This document shows positions 1 to 8,066 of a stretch of DNA of 64,000 nt, one piece after another. Both the position numbers and the translations under genes were made by a program. Origin of the DNA: Pantoea sp. 18069 (GTDB lineage: Bacteria; Pseudomonadota; Gammaproteobacteria; Burkholderiales; Burkholderiaceae_C); contig NZ_CACSJA010000006.1 of assembly GCF_902706035.1 (NCBI RefSeq), positions 1 through 64,000 on the forward strand, read 5' to 3'. Numbering within the stretch: the first letter of the stretch is position 1; each line of letters starts with the position of its first letter. The notes beneath the pieces were generated by a model. It searched no databases, was not told where the DNA came from, and saw only the letters and a list, made by a program, of their open reading frames with translations.

Positions 1-222
1 CGCCTGCTGCCACCTGAGCAACTGCCGCGCGCCGATGACGAGCCCCGGCAATTGCTCGAACGCCTGCTACTTCTGGCTGGGCGCATGAGTCCCAAGCAGT
101 TGGCGACCTCCAAGCGCAAGCCCAAGGCTGCTCAGGCCAAAGGCTATGTCGATGGCCGCATCGCCCGCTCACATGTCTCCACTGCTCGTGTGCTTAAACA
201 GGCTTCGGGGAAAAGACCTTGA
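1..222 (+). CDS. 3' end of a gene, possibly a transposase C-terminus (partial)
   Basis: An open frame enters from the left edge and stops with TGA at 220-222, giving about 73 residues. The visible tail is basic and contains KRKPKAAQ followed by GYVDGRIARSHVSTARVL. Lys/Arg/Pro-rich tails of this kind followed by a HVSTARVL-like end resemble the C-termini of IS4-type DDE transposases, but no catalytic residue lies inside the window, so the family is a guess. The stop is 38 bases before the convergent end of the CobW-type gene, with no terminator hairpin that I can see between them. An ordinary DNA-binding protein tail is the alternative. Confidence 0.4.
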   Translation, partial: RLLPPEQLPRADDEPRQLLERLLLLAGRMSPKQLATSKRKPKAAQAKGYVDGRIARSHVSTARVLKQASGKRP

Positions 223-260
223 AAGGGATGATTCTAAGGGCAAGCGCCGAAGTCACGGCT

Positions 261-1469
261 TCACGTCCAGTCGGCAAATGGCGTGGGCCAGGTGGTCCAG
301 ACTTCGGGGCCGCAGGCCATTTCCGCATCGGTCAGCAGGCAATGGTCCAGGCGCGCGCGCAGCGCGGCTTCGTCCATGGCGATGCCGATCAGCACCAGTT
401 CCTGGCGCGCATCGCCCGTGCGCTCATCCCATTTGGCGCGGATCAGCGCCACAGCTTGCGCGTCCTCGGGCCAGTGCGCTTCGGGAACGGCCGCCCACCA
501 GGTGCCCGCCGGCCCATGGCGCGCCACGGCGCCGGCCTGCGACCACGAACCCGCGAGTGACGGGTGGCTGGCCAGCCAGAAGAAGCCCTTGGAACGCACC
601 ACGCCCGGCCATTCGCTTTCGACCAGCTCAAAGAAGCGCTGCGGGTGAAACGGCCGGCGCGCGCGGTAGACAAAGCTGCGTATGCCGTATTCCTCGGTCT
701 CCGGAACATGCGTGCCGCGCAACTCCTGCAGCCAGCCGGGCGCCCGGGACGCAGCCTCGAAATCGAACAGGCCCGTGGCCAGCACGCGGTCCAGCGCCAC
801 CTTGCCGAACTCTGCGAGCTCGATGCGCGCGCGCGGGTTGAGGCTGTGCAGGATGGCGAGCAGGCGCGCGCGTTCCTCGGCGCTCACAAGATCGAGCTTG
901 TTGAGCACCAGCACGTCGCAGAACTCGATCTGCGCGATCAGCAGATCGACCACCGTGCGCTGGTCTTCCTCGCCCAGCGATTCGCCCCGGGCCTGCAGGC
1001 TGTCGCGCGAACTGTAGTCGCGCAGGAAGTTGCAGGCATCGACCACGGTGACCATGGTGTCGAGCCGGGCGACTTCCCCCAGGCTGCGGCCATCCTCGCC
1101 TTCGAAAGTGAAGGTTTCTGCCACCGGCAGCGGCTCGGAAATGCCCGTGGATTCGATGACCAACTGGTCGAACCTGCCGTCCCTGGCAAGCCTGTCCACC
1201 TCGATCAGCAGGTCTTCGCGCAAGGTGCAGCAGATGCAGCCATTGCTCATTTCGACCAGCTTCTCGTCGGTGCGCGACAGCTCGGCGCCGCCGCCGCGCA
1301 CCAGCGCGGCGTCGATGTTGACCTCGCTCATGTCGTTGACGATCACTGCCACGCGTCGGCCTTCGCGGTTATGGAGGATGTGGTTGAGCAGCGTGGTCTT
1401 GCCGGCGCCGAGGAAGCCGGAGAGCACGGTGACGGGAAGTTTCTTGGGGAGCAGGGCGGGGGTGGGCAT
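261..1469 (-). CDS. COG0523 (CobW/ZigA-type) metallochaperone GTPase
   Basis: A 402-residue G3E-family GTPase, thought to insert or mobilise a metal, most likely zinc, in the cytoplasm. Seen: Walker [10 protein letters not shown] at residues 18-26, the metal-binding CICC motif at 78-81, ESTG at about 106-109, a guanine-specificity NKLD near 190, and a C-terminal CobW_C domain ([18 protein letters not shown] onward). I chose the ATG at 1469; an in-frame TTG at 1490 would add seven residues. A Zur-box-like inverted repeat lies 64 bases upstream (1533-1545), so zinc starvation is the likely inducer. Family knowledge: Zur-controlled COG0523 proteins such as ZigA act in zinc-poor conditions. Cobalt or nitrile-hydratase-linked roles are less likely because no such genes are nearby. 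Confidence 0.88.
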   Translation of the reverse strand: MPTPALLPKKLPVTVLSGFLGAGKTTLLNHILHNREGRRVAVIVNDMSEVNIDAALVRGGGAELSRTDEKLVEMSNGCICCTLREDLLIEVDRLARDGRFDQLVIESTGISEPLPVAETFTFEGEDGRSLGEVARLDTMVTVVDACNFLRDYSSRDSLQARGESLGEEDQRTVVDLLIAQIEFCDVLVLNKLDLVSAEERARLLAILHSLNPRARIELAEFGKVALDRVLATGLFDFEAASRAPGWLQELRGTHVPETEEYGIRSFVYRARRPFHPQRFFELVESEWPGVVRSKGFFWLASHPSLAGSWSQAGAVARHGPAGTWWAAVPEAHWPEDAQAVALIRAKWDERTGDARQELVLIGIAMDEAALRARLDHCLLTDAEMACGPEVWTTWPTPFADWT

Positions 1470-1532
1470 CTTGGTGTTCGGGAAAAGCAAGCGACCAGCG
1501 AAATGCGCATGGATCTAAGATTCTTGTTTGAC

Positions 1533-1545
1533 GTTATAACATAAC
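1533..1545 (-). promoter_or_regulatory. Zur-box-like operator
   Basis: The sequence GTTATAACATAAC consists of 5-bp arms GTTAT and ATAAC around a 3-bp centre, inside an AT-rich island in otherwise GC-rich DNA. It matches the GTTAT-N3-ATAAC core known for Zur boxes of proteobacteria and sits upstream of a COG0523 gene, a classical Zur target. The Zur assignment is by resemblance and context. Confidence 0.7.
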
Positions 1546-1632
1546 AAAATAGGGCGGCAGGGTGCGTGGCCACGAGTGTGAGATTTCCTACGTTATGCGG
1601 CGTGCCGCGGCAGGTGGCGCCTTCTCAGCGAT

Positions 1633-2427
1633 TCACGCCGGAAAATACGCGCGCGCTCTGTCCCATGCAGCCTGGCTGCGGGCCACCAGCAGGCCAGGCT
1701 TCTGCTCGCCCGGCCGATAGGCGCTGCCGTCGAGGCGCGCGACCACGCCGCCGGCTTCGCGCACGAACAGCGCGCCCGGCGCATGGTCCCAGGGCAGAAC
1801 GCGCCAGTACAGCGCAAATTCGCTGTCGGCCAGCATCACCTGCGGATAGTCGTCGCCCGCGCAATTGCTGCCGGCCTGGAATGCCTGGTCGGGCGCGGTC
1901 TGCGCCAGGTGCTGCTTGAAGTCTTCGGGCAGGAAGCGCGTCTTGACTATGCCTTGTCCGCGCAGCGGGCCCGTTTCGGCGGCCAAGACCCGCTGGCCAT
2001 CGCGCCAGGCCCCGCCGCCCTGGATCGCGTGGTGCATGACGCCGCTCAGCGGCTCCAGCATCCAGCTCGCCAGCGTTTGGCCGTTTTCCAGCAGCGCGAG
2101 CATTACCGAGATCGGGCCCGTTCCCGCGATGAAGTTGCCCGTGCCGTCGACGGGATCGAGCAGCCAGACAAGCCCGTCGTCTATGCGCTCGAGCAGCTCG
2201 GGCGTTGCCGCGCATTGCTCCTCGCCGACGACGGTGGAGCCGGGCAGCAGCGCCTGCAAGGCGGTGGTGAGCCGGGCCTCGACTTCCTGGTCGACCACCG
2301 TGACCCATTCGCCGGGTGATTTCTGCTGCGCGTCGCCGGCCTGGAGCTGGCGCCAGCGCGGCAGTATCAACTCCTTGGCCGCGCTCCGCAGCAGCGGGGC
2401 GACCTGTTCCAGGGGAAGCGGTGTCAT
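1633..2427 (-). CDS. inositol monophosphatase family phosphatase
   Basis: A 264-residue Mg-dependent phosphatase. The metal-binding residues are in place: GEE at 68-70, DPVDGT at 91-96, and a second WDHAPG motif near 213 that supplies the last Asp. Length fits the family (250-270). Members hydrolyse inositol-1-phosphate, histidinol phosphate or adenosine bisphosphates; the sequence alone does not decide which. The ATG overlaps the stop of the upstream LysR gene (ATGA, 2424-2427), so the two are probably translationally coupled and co-transcribed, an unusual partnership for a LysR gene. Confidence 0.85.
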   Translation of the reverse strand: MTPLPLEQVAPLLRSAAKELILPRWRQLQAGDAQQKSPGEWVTVVDQEVEARLTTALQALLPGSTVVGEEQCAATPELLERIDDGLVWLLDPVDGTGNFIAGTGPISVMLALLENGQTLASWMLEPLSGVMHHAIQGGGAWRDGQRVLAAETGPLRGQGIVKTRFLPEDFKQHLAQTAPDQAFQAGSNCAGDDYPQVMLADSEFALYWRVLPWDHAPGALFVREAGGVVARLDGSAYRPGEQKPGLLVARSQAAWDRARAYFPA

Positions 2428-3305
2428 ATCGGTGAGGATTCAACTGAGTTCACCAGCGCATGCAGCGCGCTGGCCAGTGGCGAACGGGGCGAGGAACGCA
2501 GCCAGGCCATGCCCACCTGGCGCGCAGGTGCGCCCGCGGGCAGGGGCCAGCGCCGCACGCGGGGATCGGCCTGGCCCAGCTGCGGCCAGTCGGGCAGCAC
2601 CGACACGCCGAAGCCTTCGGCCACCAGTTGCGCGATGTGCTCTATGCCGTCGAGCTCGAACCGCACCTTGGGCTTGATGCCCTGCTTGCGCAGGTAGTCA
2701 TCGGCTAGCTTGCCGGCCATCACCTTGCGGTCATAGAGGATGAAAGGCTCGCGCGCTGCGGTCATCAGCGGATCGTCGACGCGCATGCGCTGCGGCGCGA
2801 GCAGGACCAGCGGCTCCTCGCGCAGCAGCCGCCATTCGCAGGTCTTGTGCAGCGCAAACGCCGGGTGCACGAGGATGGCGACGTCGAGATCGCCGGCCAT
2901 CACGTGGTCGAGCAGCACGGCGGAGGTGCCGGGTTCTATGTAGATCTGGATGTCGGGATAGGTGCGCATCCAGCGCCTGAGCAGCGGCGGCGCCAGGCCC
3001 ATCAAGGCCGTGGGCGTGGCGCCCAGCCGCAGCGGGCCGGCGGGCAGTTCGGTGTCGGACGCCGCCGAGCGCAGGTCGCGCACGCCGCGCAGCACCTCGC
3101 GCGCCTGGTCGATGATGCGCGAGCCCAGCACCGTGGGCCGCACCGTGCGTCCCACGCGCTTGAGCAGCTTGCCGCCGATGTCGGCTTCGAGCGCGCGCAT
3201 CTGCTGGGCGACGGTCGTGGCCGGCAGATCGAGCCGCCGCGCGGCGTCGGCGATTGAGCCGAAATCGACCACGGTCACGAAACTCTGGAGAAAGCGGCTG
3301 TCCAT
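2424..3305 (-). CDS. LysR-family transcriptional regulator
   Basis: A 293-residue regulator with an N-terminal winged helix-turn-helix (LQSFVTVVDFGSIADAARRL, then ATTVAQQMRALEADIGG) and a periplasmic-binding-like effector domain. It is transcribed away from the mandelate-racemase-like gene at 3407, the usual layout for a LysR regulator and its target. A 13-bp inverted repeat at 3309-3321 lies directly at its own start, so autorepression together with activation of the divergent operon is likely. Its 3' end overlaps the inositol-monophosphatase-type gene by 4 bases. Confidence 0.9.
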   Translation of the reverse strand: MDSRFLQSFVTVVDFGSIADAARRLDLPATTVAQQMRALEADIGGKLLKRVGRTVRPTVLGSRIIDQAREVLRGVRDLRSAASDTELPAGPLRLGATPTALMGLAPPLLRRWMRTYPDIQIYIEPGTSAVLLDHVMAGDLDVAILVHPAFALHKTCEWRLLREEPLVLLAPQRMRVDDPLMTAAREPFILYDRKVMAGKLADDYLRKQGIKPKVRFELDGIEHIAQLVAEGFGVSVLPDWPQLGQADPRVRRWPLPAGAPARQVGMAWLRSSPRSPLASALHALVNSVESSPI

Positions 3306-3308
3306 TCG

Positions 3309-3321
3309 ACGTATTTTACGT
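3309..3321. promoter_or_regulatory. LysR-type operator candidate
   Basis: ACGTATTTTACGT is a perfect inverted repeat (ACGTA/TACGT around TTT) in the divergent LysR/enolase intergenic region. It is AT-rich against the local background and of the size expected for a LysR box. Confidence 0.45.
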
Positions 3322-3406
3322 TATCTGAACCATGGAAAAGCAGCTTCTTTGTTGGCCGACGGCGCGGCACAGTGGCTCCATTCCCCCCGCTTTTCAAGGA
3401 GACACC

Positions 3407-4531
3407 ATGCCCATCATCCAATCCATCGAAGTCTGCGTCGCCCGCGTGCCGCTGGACAAGGTCACCTATCTCGCCAACCGCACCGTGGTCGATCGCCATT
3501 ACGGCCTGGTCAAGGTGCGCAGCTCGGACGGCGTCGAAGGCATAGGCTTTTGCTACGTGGGCAATGCCGCGGGCGAGATCTTCCGCGTCGCCGTGGAACA
3601 GCTGCTCGCGCCCGTGCTGCTGGGCCGCGACTCGCTGGCCGTCGAAGGCCTGTGGAAGGAGATGTACCAGGAGGCGCTGCTGCAGGGCCGCATGGGTACC
3701 GTCATGCGTGCGCTCAGCGCGCTGGACATCGCGCTGTGGGACCTGAACGCGCGCAGCGCCGGTCTGCCGCTGCACAAGTACCTGGGTGCCGTCGAGCTCG
3801 ACACCGTGCCGGCCTACGCGAGCGGCGGCTATTACGTAGAAGGCAAGACGGCCGAACAGGTGGGCGAAGAGATGGCCGGCTATGTCGAGCTGGGCTTCCA
3901 GGCCGTGAAGATGAAGACCGGGCGCTGGAGCCCCGCGGGCGAGGAGTCGCGCGTGAAGGCCGCGCGCGCGGCCATAGGCCCGGATGTCGAACTCATGCTC
4001 GACTGCAACAACGGCTGGGTGGACACGGTCCAGGCGATGCAATACCTGCGCCGCTTCGAGCAGTACGACCCGTACTTCATCGAGGAGCCGTTCAGCCCCG
4101 ACGACATCGAGAGCCATGCGCGGCTCGCCAAGCTCACGCGCATTCCGGTCGCGACCGCCGAGATCGGTTACGGCCGCTGGTACCACAAGCAGCTGCTCGA
4201 CATGGGCGGCGCCGCCATTTTGCAGACCGACGCCGCGGTCTGCGGCGGCATCACCGAATGGAAGCGCATCGCCGCCATGGCCGCGGGCTACGGCGTGCAG
4301 GTCTGCCCGCACTGGTTCCACGACATCCACGCGCCGCTGGTCGCGGCCACGCCCAACGCGCGCTACGTCGAGTTCTTCTGGGACGACCAGGTGCTCAATT
4401 TCCGGCGCCTGATCGACCGCCAGATGACGCACGAAAAGGGCCGCGTGGTGCTGCACCAGACGCCGGGCCTGGGCTTTGGCTTCGACGAGGCGCAGGTCGC
4501 CAAGTACGGCCGCTGGACCACGGTGTCCTGA
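3407..4531 (+). CDS. mandelate racemase / acid-sugar dehydratase type enolase-superfamily enzyme
   Basis: 374 residues. The enzyme should abstract a proton alpha to a carboxylate with Mg2+. Seen: KMK in AVKMKTGRW, three acidic metal ligands in order (LMLDCNNGW, FIEEPF, ATAEIGY), then LQTDAAVCGG and CPHWFHDIH, which provide the Asp-His dyad typical of the mandelate racemase subgroup rather than the muconate cycloisomerase subgroup. The ATG at 3407 is preceded by AAGGAGA at the right distance; an upstream in-frame extension to 3332 lacks a ribosome site. A Bug binding protein follows 35 bases downstream and the LysR gene at 2424 is divergent, so the substrate is probably an imported hydroxy or sugar acid. 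Exact reaction unknown. Confidence 0.85.
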   Translation: MPIIQSIEVCVARVPLDKVTYLANRTVVDRHYGLVKVRSSDGVEGIGFCYVGNAAGEIFRVAVEQLLAPVLLGRDSLAVEGLWKEMYQEALLQGRMGTVMRALSALDIALWDLNARSAGLPLHKYLGAVELDTVPAYASGGYYVEGKTAEQVGEEMAGYVELGFQAVKMKTGRWSPAGEESRVKAARAAIGPDVELMLDCNNGWVDTVQAMQYLRRFEQYDPYFIEEPFSPDDIESHARLAKLTRIPVATAEIGYGRWYHKQLLDMGGAAILQTDAAVCGGITEWKRIAAMAAGYGVQVCPHWFHDIHAPLVAATPNARYVEFFWDDQVLNFRRLIDRQMTHEKGRVVLHQTPGLGFGFDEAQVAKYGRWTTVS

Positions 4532-4566
4532 GCGCCGGCTGCTGAAAACAAAAAAGGAGACAAAAA

Positions 4567-5541
4567 ATGCAACGCCGACATTTCATGACTTCCGTCGCCG
4601 CCGCGGCCGCCCTGGGCGCGCTGCCGTCCTTTGCGCAAGGCAAGCTGCCTGCGGGCCCGGTGCGCATCCTGGTGGGCTTTTCGGCCGGAGGCGGCACGGA
4701 CATCCTCGCGCGCATCGTCGCCAACAAGCTCAACACGCTGTGGGGCATTCCGGTGGTGGTCGAGAACAAGCCCGGCGCCGCCGGCCTGATCGCGGCCGCC
4801 GAAGCCGCCAAGGCCGCGCCCGACGGCTCCACCCTGATGCTGGGCCACATCAATCCGCTGGGCATCGCGCCCGCGCTCTATTCCAAGCTGAACTATTCGG
4901 CCGAAAGAGACTTCGCGGGCCTGGCCCTCATAGGCCAGACGCCGCAGGTGCTGGTGGCCGCGCCCAAGTCAGCCGACAGCCTGGCGGCCTTGCTGGCCCA
5001 GCTCAAGCGCAAGCCCGGCGAGCTGAGCTTCGGCTCGTCGGGCACGGGCTCGGCCCAGCATCTCGCGCTCGCGCTGTTCGAACAGGCGGCGCAGGTCTCG
5101 GCGCTGCATGTGCCCTACAGGGGCGCCTCCAACGTCATGACCGACCTGATGGGCGGCCAGATCGACTATGCGTTCGAAGGCATGACCACGGCCGCGCCGT
5201 TCATCAAGAGCGGCAAGGTCAGGGCCTTGGCGCAGACCGGGCCAAAGCGTGTCAAGGCGTTTGCCGACCTGCCCACGGTCGCGGAACAAGGCTTTGCGGG
5301 CTTCAACGCGAGCATCTGGTTCGGGCTCGTGGGCCCGGCGAAGATGCCCGCGGATCTGGTCGCGCGCATCAACCGGGATGTGAACCAGATCCTCGCGCTG
5401 CCCGACGTGGTGGCTAGGCTCGAGGAGTTCGGCGCCGAGGACGGCGGCGGCTCTGCAGCGCGTTTCGATGCCTTCATGAAGGACGAGCGCACGAAATGGG
5501 CGGCCCTGGTCAAGGCGCGCGGCATCAAGCTTGAAAGCTAG
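4567..5541 (+). CDS. Bug-family TTT solute-binding protein
   Basis: 324 residues with a Sec signal (QRRHFMTSVAAAAALGALPS, cleavage after SFA) and the Bug fold start VRILVGFSAGGGTDILARI, which forms the carboxylate-binding first helix. Later Bug hallmarks are present: VENKPGAAG, SFGSSGTGSAQH and VPYRGASNVMTDLMGG. Bug proteins deliver organic acids to TctA/TctB membrane partners or act as sensors; no such partner is near. AAAAGGAGA just before the ATG is a strong ribosome site. It is the second gene of the operon led by the enolase-type enzyme at 3407, and likely binds that enzyme's substrate. Confidence 0.92.
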   Translation: MQRRHFMTSVAAAAALGALPSFAQGKLPAGPVRILVGFSAGGGTDILARIVANKLNTLWGIPVVVENKPGAAGLIAAAEAAKAAPDGSTLMLGHINPLGIAPALYSKLNYSAERDFAGLALIGQTPQVLVAAPKSADSLAALLAQLKRKPGELSFGSSGTGSAQHLALALFEQAAQVSALHVPYRGASNVMTDLMGGQIDYAFEGMTTAAPFIKSGKVRALAQTGPKRVKAFADLPTVAEQGFAGFNASIWFGLVGPAKMPADLVARINRDVNQILALPDVVARLEEFGAEDGGGSAARFDAFMKDERTKWAALVKARGIKLES

Positions 5542-5545
5542 GCCT

Positions 5546-5990
5546 CAGACCGCGGCCTCGACCCCCAGCACCGCGGCCACGCGCGATGCCATGTCGGCCT
5601 TGACATAGATGCCGGTCGTGGAGATGTCGGCATGGCCCAGCAGCAGTTGCACCACGGCCAGGTCCTTGCCGCTGGAGCGCAGCCAGTGGGCCGAGGCCTT
5701 GAGGAAGTCGGTGTCGCCCGCGCCCGGCTGCTGCTGCACCTGGCGAAAGAAGTTTTTCAGCACGCCGTGCAGGCGCGCTGCCGACAGCGCGCCGGTGGCA
5801 TTGGTTTCCCGGCGCGCATTCGAGGCCAGATCGCCGAGCGTGCCCGCATTGCCCTGCGCCAGGCGCTCGTCGAGCACGCCTAGCAGCGGGCAGTCCTTCC
5901 TGGCCATGTCGGCATAGCTTGCCAGCGCGCCCGATTCAATCAGCGCCAGCCGGTCCTGGTAATGGACTTCAAGGGCCTGCAGCGTTTCGG
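5546..5990 (-). pseudogene. duplicated 3' fragment of the tyrosine recombinase gene
   Basis: This stretch repeats the last ~150 codons of the integrase at 8067-10238 in the same orientation. Similarity ends abruptly at about 5990, inside the codons for PETLQALEV, and at about 5546 next to the stop. It contains the box-II HWLR and the tyrosine region (GHADISTTGIYVKAD) but lacks 27 bases that encode nine residues directly after HWLR (HTFAHQSL and R). The loss lies between two copies of GCGCAGC in the intact gene, the mark of a slippage or recombination deletion. With neither the N-terminal domains nor the deleted helix it cannot be an active recombinase. The two copies differ more near the stop than in the middle. 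Confidence 0.9.
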
Positions 5991-6271
5991 AAGAAAGCGG
6001 TTTTGCCAGGCATCAGGGCCGGGTCCTGCATGGTTTGTCGACAATGTGACCCCGCGAATGCCCGTCAGACCTCTCAGAATGGGTTCCACGGCGCTGCGCG
6101 ACATGACAACTGCATCCAAGGGGTCCACCCACAAGCCCGGTACCGCGAGCCCGGCCGCCCCCCATTCACCAGGCCCCGGCCTTGGAAAGGGCCCCCGGTG
6201 ATGCAGGTGGCTGGCCTTCCGGCCTTGTCCAGGCGTGGAGCTTCCAACAGCAAAAAGCGAGGAGTCAAACC

Positions 6272-6988
6272 ATGGCAAACATCACCCGGAGATCGGCGCT
6301 GCTCTGCGCTGGCTTGCTGGCAGGCGCGCTGATCAGTGCGCCCGGGAGCGGCGCGGCAGCCGCCCTCCAGAAGGAGTCCCGGCCTGTCCAGCCCGTCAAG
6401 CAGTTGGTGGCGCGCGGCGCGATCGATGTCTGGGTGAAGCGCGGCCCACCGGCCATGCAGGTCATTGCCGAAAAACCCGAGAACGTGGTCACCAACATTC
6501 GCAACGGTGTTCTCACGATCGCGCAAAAACCCGCGCACAGCGGCGCGGGCGACGGCTGCTTCAGGATAGGCAATTTCGGCGTCACGTTCCGTGGCGGCTT
6601 GTCGCTGTGCGGTGAAGGGCAAAAAGTCACGATCGAACTCAGCCTGCCTGAACTGCCCTCGGCGCACCTCGAAGGCGCGGTCGATCTGCGTCTGGACGAT
6701 GTGCGCCAGGACGCCATCGAGTTGGCCATCGCCGGCGCGGGAGGCATACGCGTGTCAGGGGCCGTCAAGCACTTGAGCGTGAAGATTTCCGGCGCTGGCG
6801 ATGTCAGGGCCAAGGATCTGCATGCCCAGAGCGCCGAGCTTCAGGTGGCCGGCTCCGGTGACATCGAGGCCCATGTCACGCAGTCGCTGTCTGCGCATAT
6901 CGCAGGAGCGGGTGACATTGCGGTCTGGGGCAACCCGGCCCAGCGGGACACCCGGGTTCTGGGCGCCGGCAATATCCGATTCAAGTGA
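6272..6988 (+). CDS. exported DUF2807 (GIN-domain) protein
   Basis: 238 residues. An N-terminal signal (RRSALLCAGLLAGALISA) is followed by a repetitive beta-solenoid with the motif GAG/GSG-D-I/V every ~20 residues (AGAGGIRVSGAV, SGAGDVRAKDL, AGSGDIEAHV, AGAGDIAVWG, LGAGNIRFK). This is the DUF2807, or head-GIN, pattern of surface or periplasmic proteins whose biochemical role is not established. Two cysteines (GDGCFRI and SLCGEG) could form a disulfide. The ATG at 6272 follows GCGAGGAGTC; longer in-frame starts lack a ribosome site. It sits alone between the integrase fragment and the HxlR gene. Confidence 0.75.
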   Translation: MANITRRSALLCAGLLAGALISAPGSGAAAALQKESRPVQPVKQLVARGAIDVWVKRGPPAMQVIAEKPENVVTNIRNGVLTIAQKPAHSGAGDGCFRIGNFGVTFRGGLSLCGEGQKVTIELSLPELPSAHLEGAVDLRLDDVRQDAIELAIAGAGGIRVSGAVKHLSVKISGAGDVRAKDLHAQSAELQVAGSGDIEAHVTQSLSAHIAGAGDIAVWGNPAQRDTRVLGAGNIRFK

Positions 6989-7074
6989 ACGAGGGCGCGC
7001 GGGGCGAGGCAGGGGCAGAGCTTGCGTTTCAGGAGCCGTTGCCGCTGCGCCGAGGCCGTGAACATGTTCTACGT

Positions 7075-7461
7075 CTATGAGCGTTTCGAATTCTCATCGA
7101 ATATCTTTTGATGACCGAGAACAGCTTCAATATTGTCTTCAGCCCAGATGCGTAGCCCGTCCAGCTTGCCTGCCAACGAGGCTCCCAGGGTGGTCAATGA
7201 ATATTTCACCTTGGGTGGAACGGATGCAAAAACCTTGCGATTGACGATACCGTCTCTTTCCAGCGAGCGCAGCGTCTGGGTGAGCATCTTTTGCGACACT
7301 CCCTCAATGTCACGGCGCAGTTCGCCAAAGCGTCGAGGTCCGGCGAGCAGCAATCCGATGATGAGTACGGCCCATTTGTCCGCCACGCAGTCGAGCACCT
7401 GCCGGGTGGGGCAGGTGGCGAGGTAAGGATTCCAGGGAGGTGGTTGATTTTCATTAGTCAC
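7075..7461 (-). CDS. HxlR-family transcriptional regulator
   Basis: 128 residues, the whole length being one winged helix-turn-helix domain: CPTRQVLDCVADKWAVLII, FGELRRDIEGVSQKMLTQTL, LERDGIVNRKVF and the wing VPPKVKYSLTTLG. Cys17-Pro18 occupies the N-terminal cysteine position used for redox or electrophile sensing in relatives such as YodB, HypR and QorR. The start is a GTG at 7461 without a clear Shine-Dalgarno sequence. It is divergent from an NTF2-like gene at 7584 and shares with it a compact region full of inverted repeats (7486-7518), so the regulator probably represses that gene and itself. Confidence 0.88.
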   Translation of the reverse strand: MTNENQPPPWNPYLATCPTRQVLDCVADKWAVLIIGLLLAGPRRFGELRRDIEGVSQKMLTQTLRSLERDGIVNRKVFASVPPKVKYSLTTLGASLAGKLDGLRIWAEDNIEAVLGHQKIFDENSKRS

Positions 7462-7485
7462 TTTTGGGTGCCTATATAACTTTAA

Positions 7486-7518
7486 GGTGCCTTCTTGCTA
7501 AAAATAATGTTAGCACCT
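7486..7518. promoter_or_regulatory. HxlR operator candidate
   Basis: Nested inverted repeats lie in the HxlR/NTF2 divergent region: inner arms TGCTAA and TTAGCA (7496-7501 and 7510-7515, 8-bp spacer) within outer arms AGGTGC and GCACCT. A further direct copy of GGTGCC is at 7467-7472. Spacing and symmetry fit a dimeric winged-helix repressor. Confidence 0.5.
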
Positions 7519-7583
7519 AATCTCGCTGCTTGTCTTGCGCCCATGGATGGGCAACACTACGCAACCCTATGAAGGAAAACTGT

Positions 7584-7979
7584 ATGAGCACAGAGCAGAA
7601 CATCGAGATCGTGCGCCGCTACTTCGACGCCGTGGCACGGGGCGATCTGGCAGCGGTTGGTGATGCGTTCAGTAGCGATATCGAATGGCATCAGCCAGGC
7701 AAGGGGACGCTGTCAGGACTGCATAGCGGCAAGGAGGCCGTCTTCGCATTGCTGGGCCAGTTCATGGAACGCAGCGCCGGAAGCTTTCGCATTGACACCG
7801 TCGGCCCGCTGATGGCCCAGGGCGATCTCGTGACGACATGGCTGCACTTCCGCGCGGAAAGGCCTGGTGCTTCCATCTCGATGTCGGGTGTGGATGTCCT
7901 GCGCATCGCAGACGGGCGAATCCGTGAAGTGTGGCTTTTCTCCGAAGACCAGGCAGCGGAAGACGCCTTTTGGGGATGA
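7584..7979 (+). CDS. NTF2-like (SnoaL-type) small protein
   Basis: 131 residues with the cone-shaped NTF2 fold signature: EIVRRYFDAVARGDLAAVGDAF at the N-terminus, IEWHQPG, then GDLVTTWLHF and a closing IREVWLFSED. Such proteins include ketosteroid-isomerase-like enzymes and non-catalytic subunits; no catalytic set can be assigned. The ATG at 7584 follows GAAGGAAAA. It is paired head to head with the HxlR regulator, which suggests induction by an electrophilic or aromatic compound. Confidence 0.75.
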   Translation: MSTEQNIEIVRRYFDAVARGDLAAVGDAFSSDIEWHQPGKGTLSGLHSGKEAVFALLGQFMERSAGSFRIDTVGPLMAQGDLVTTWLHFRAERPGASISMSGVDVLRIADGRIREVWLFSEDQAAEDAFWG

Positions 7980-8066
7980 TCGTCGAGCTTTTTGCTTGAC
8001 GCCCTTGGCGTGGAGGTCAGTGGGGGTCAGTGGAGGATAAGGCTGCGCCCCTGCCCGCAACCCCTT

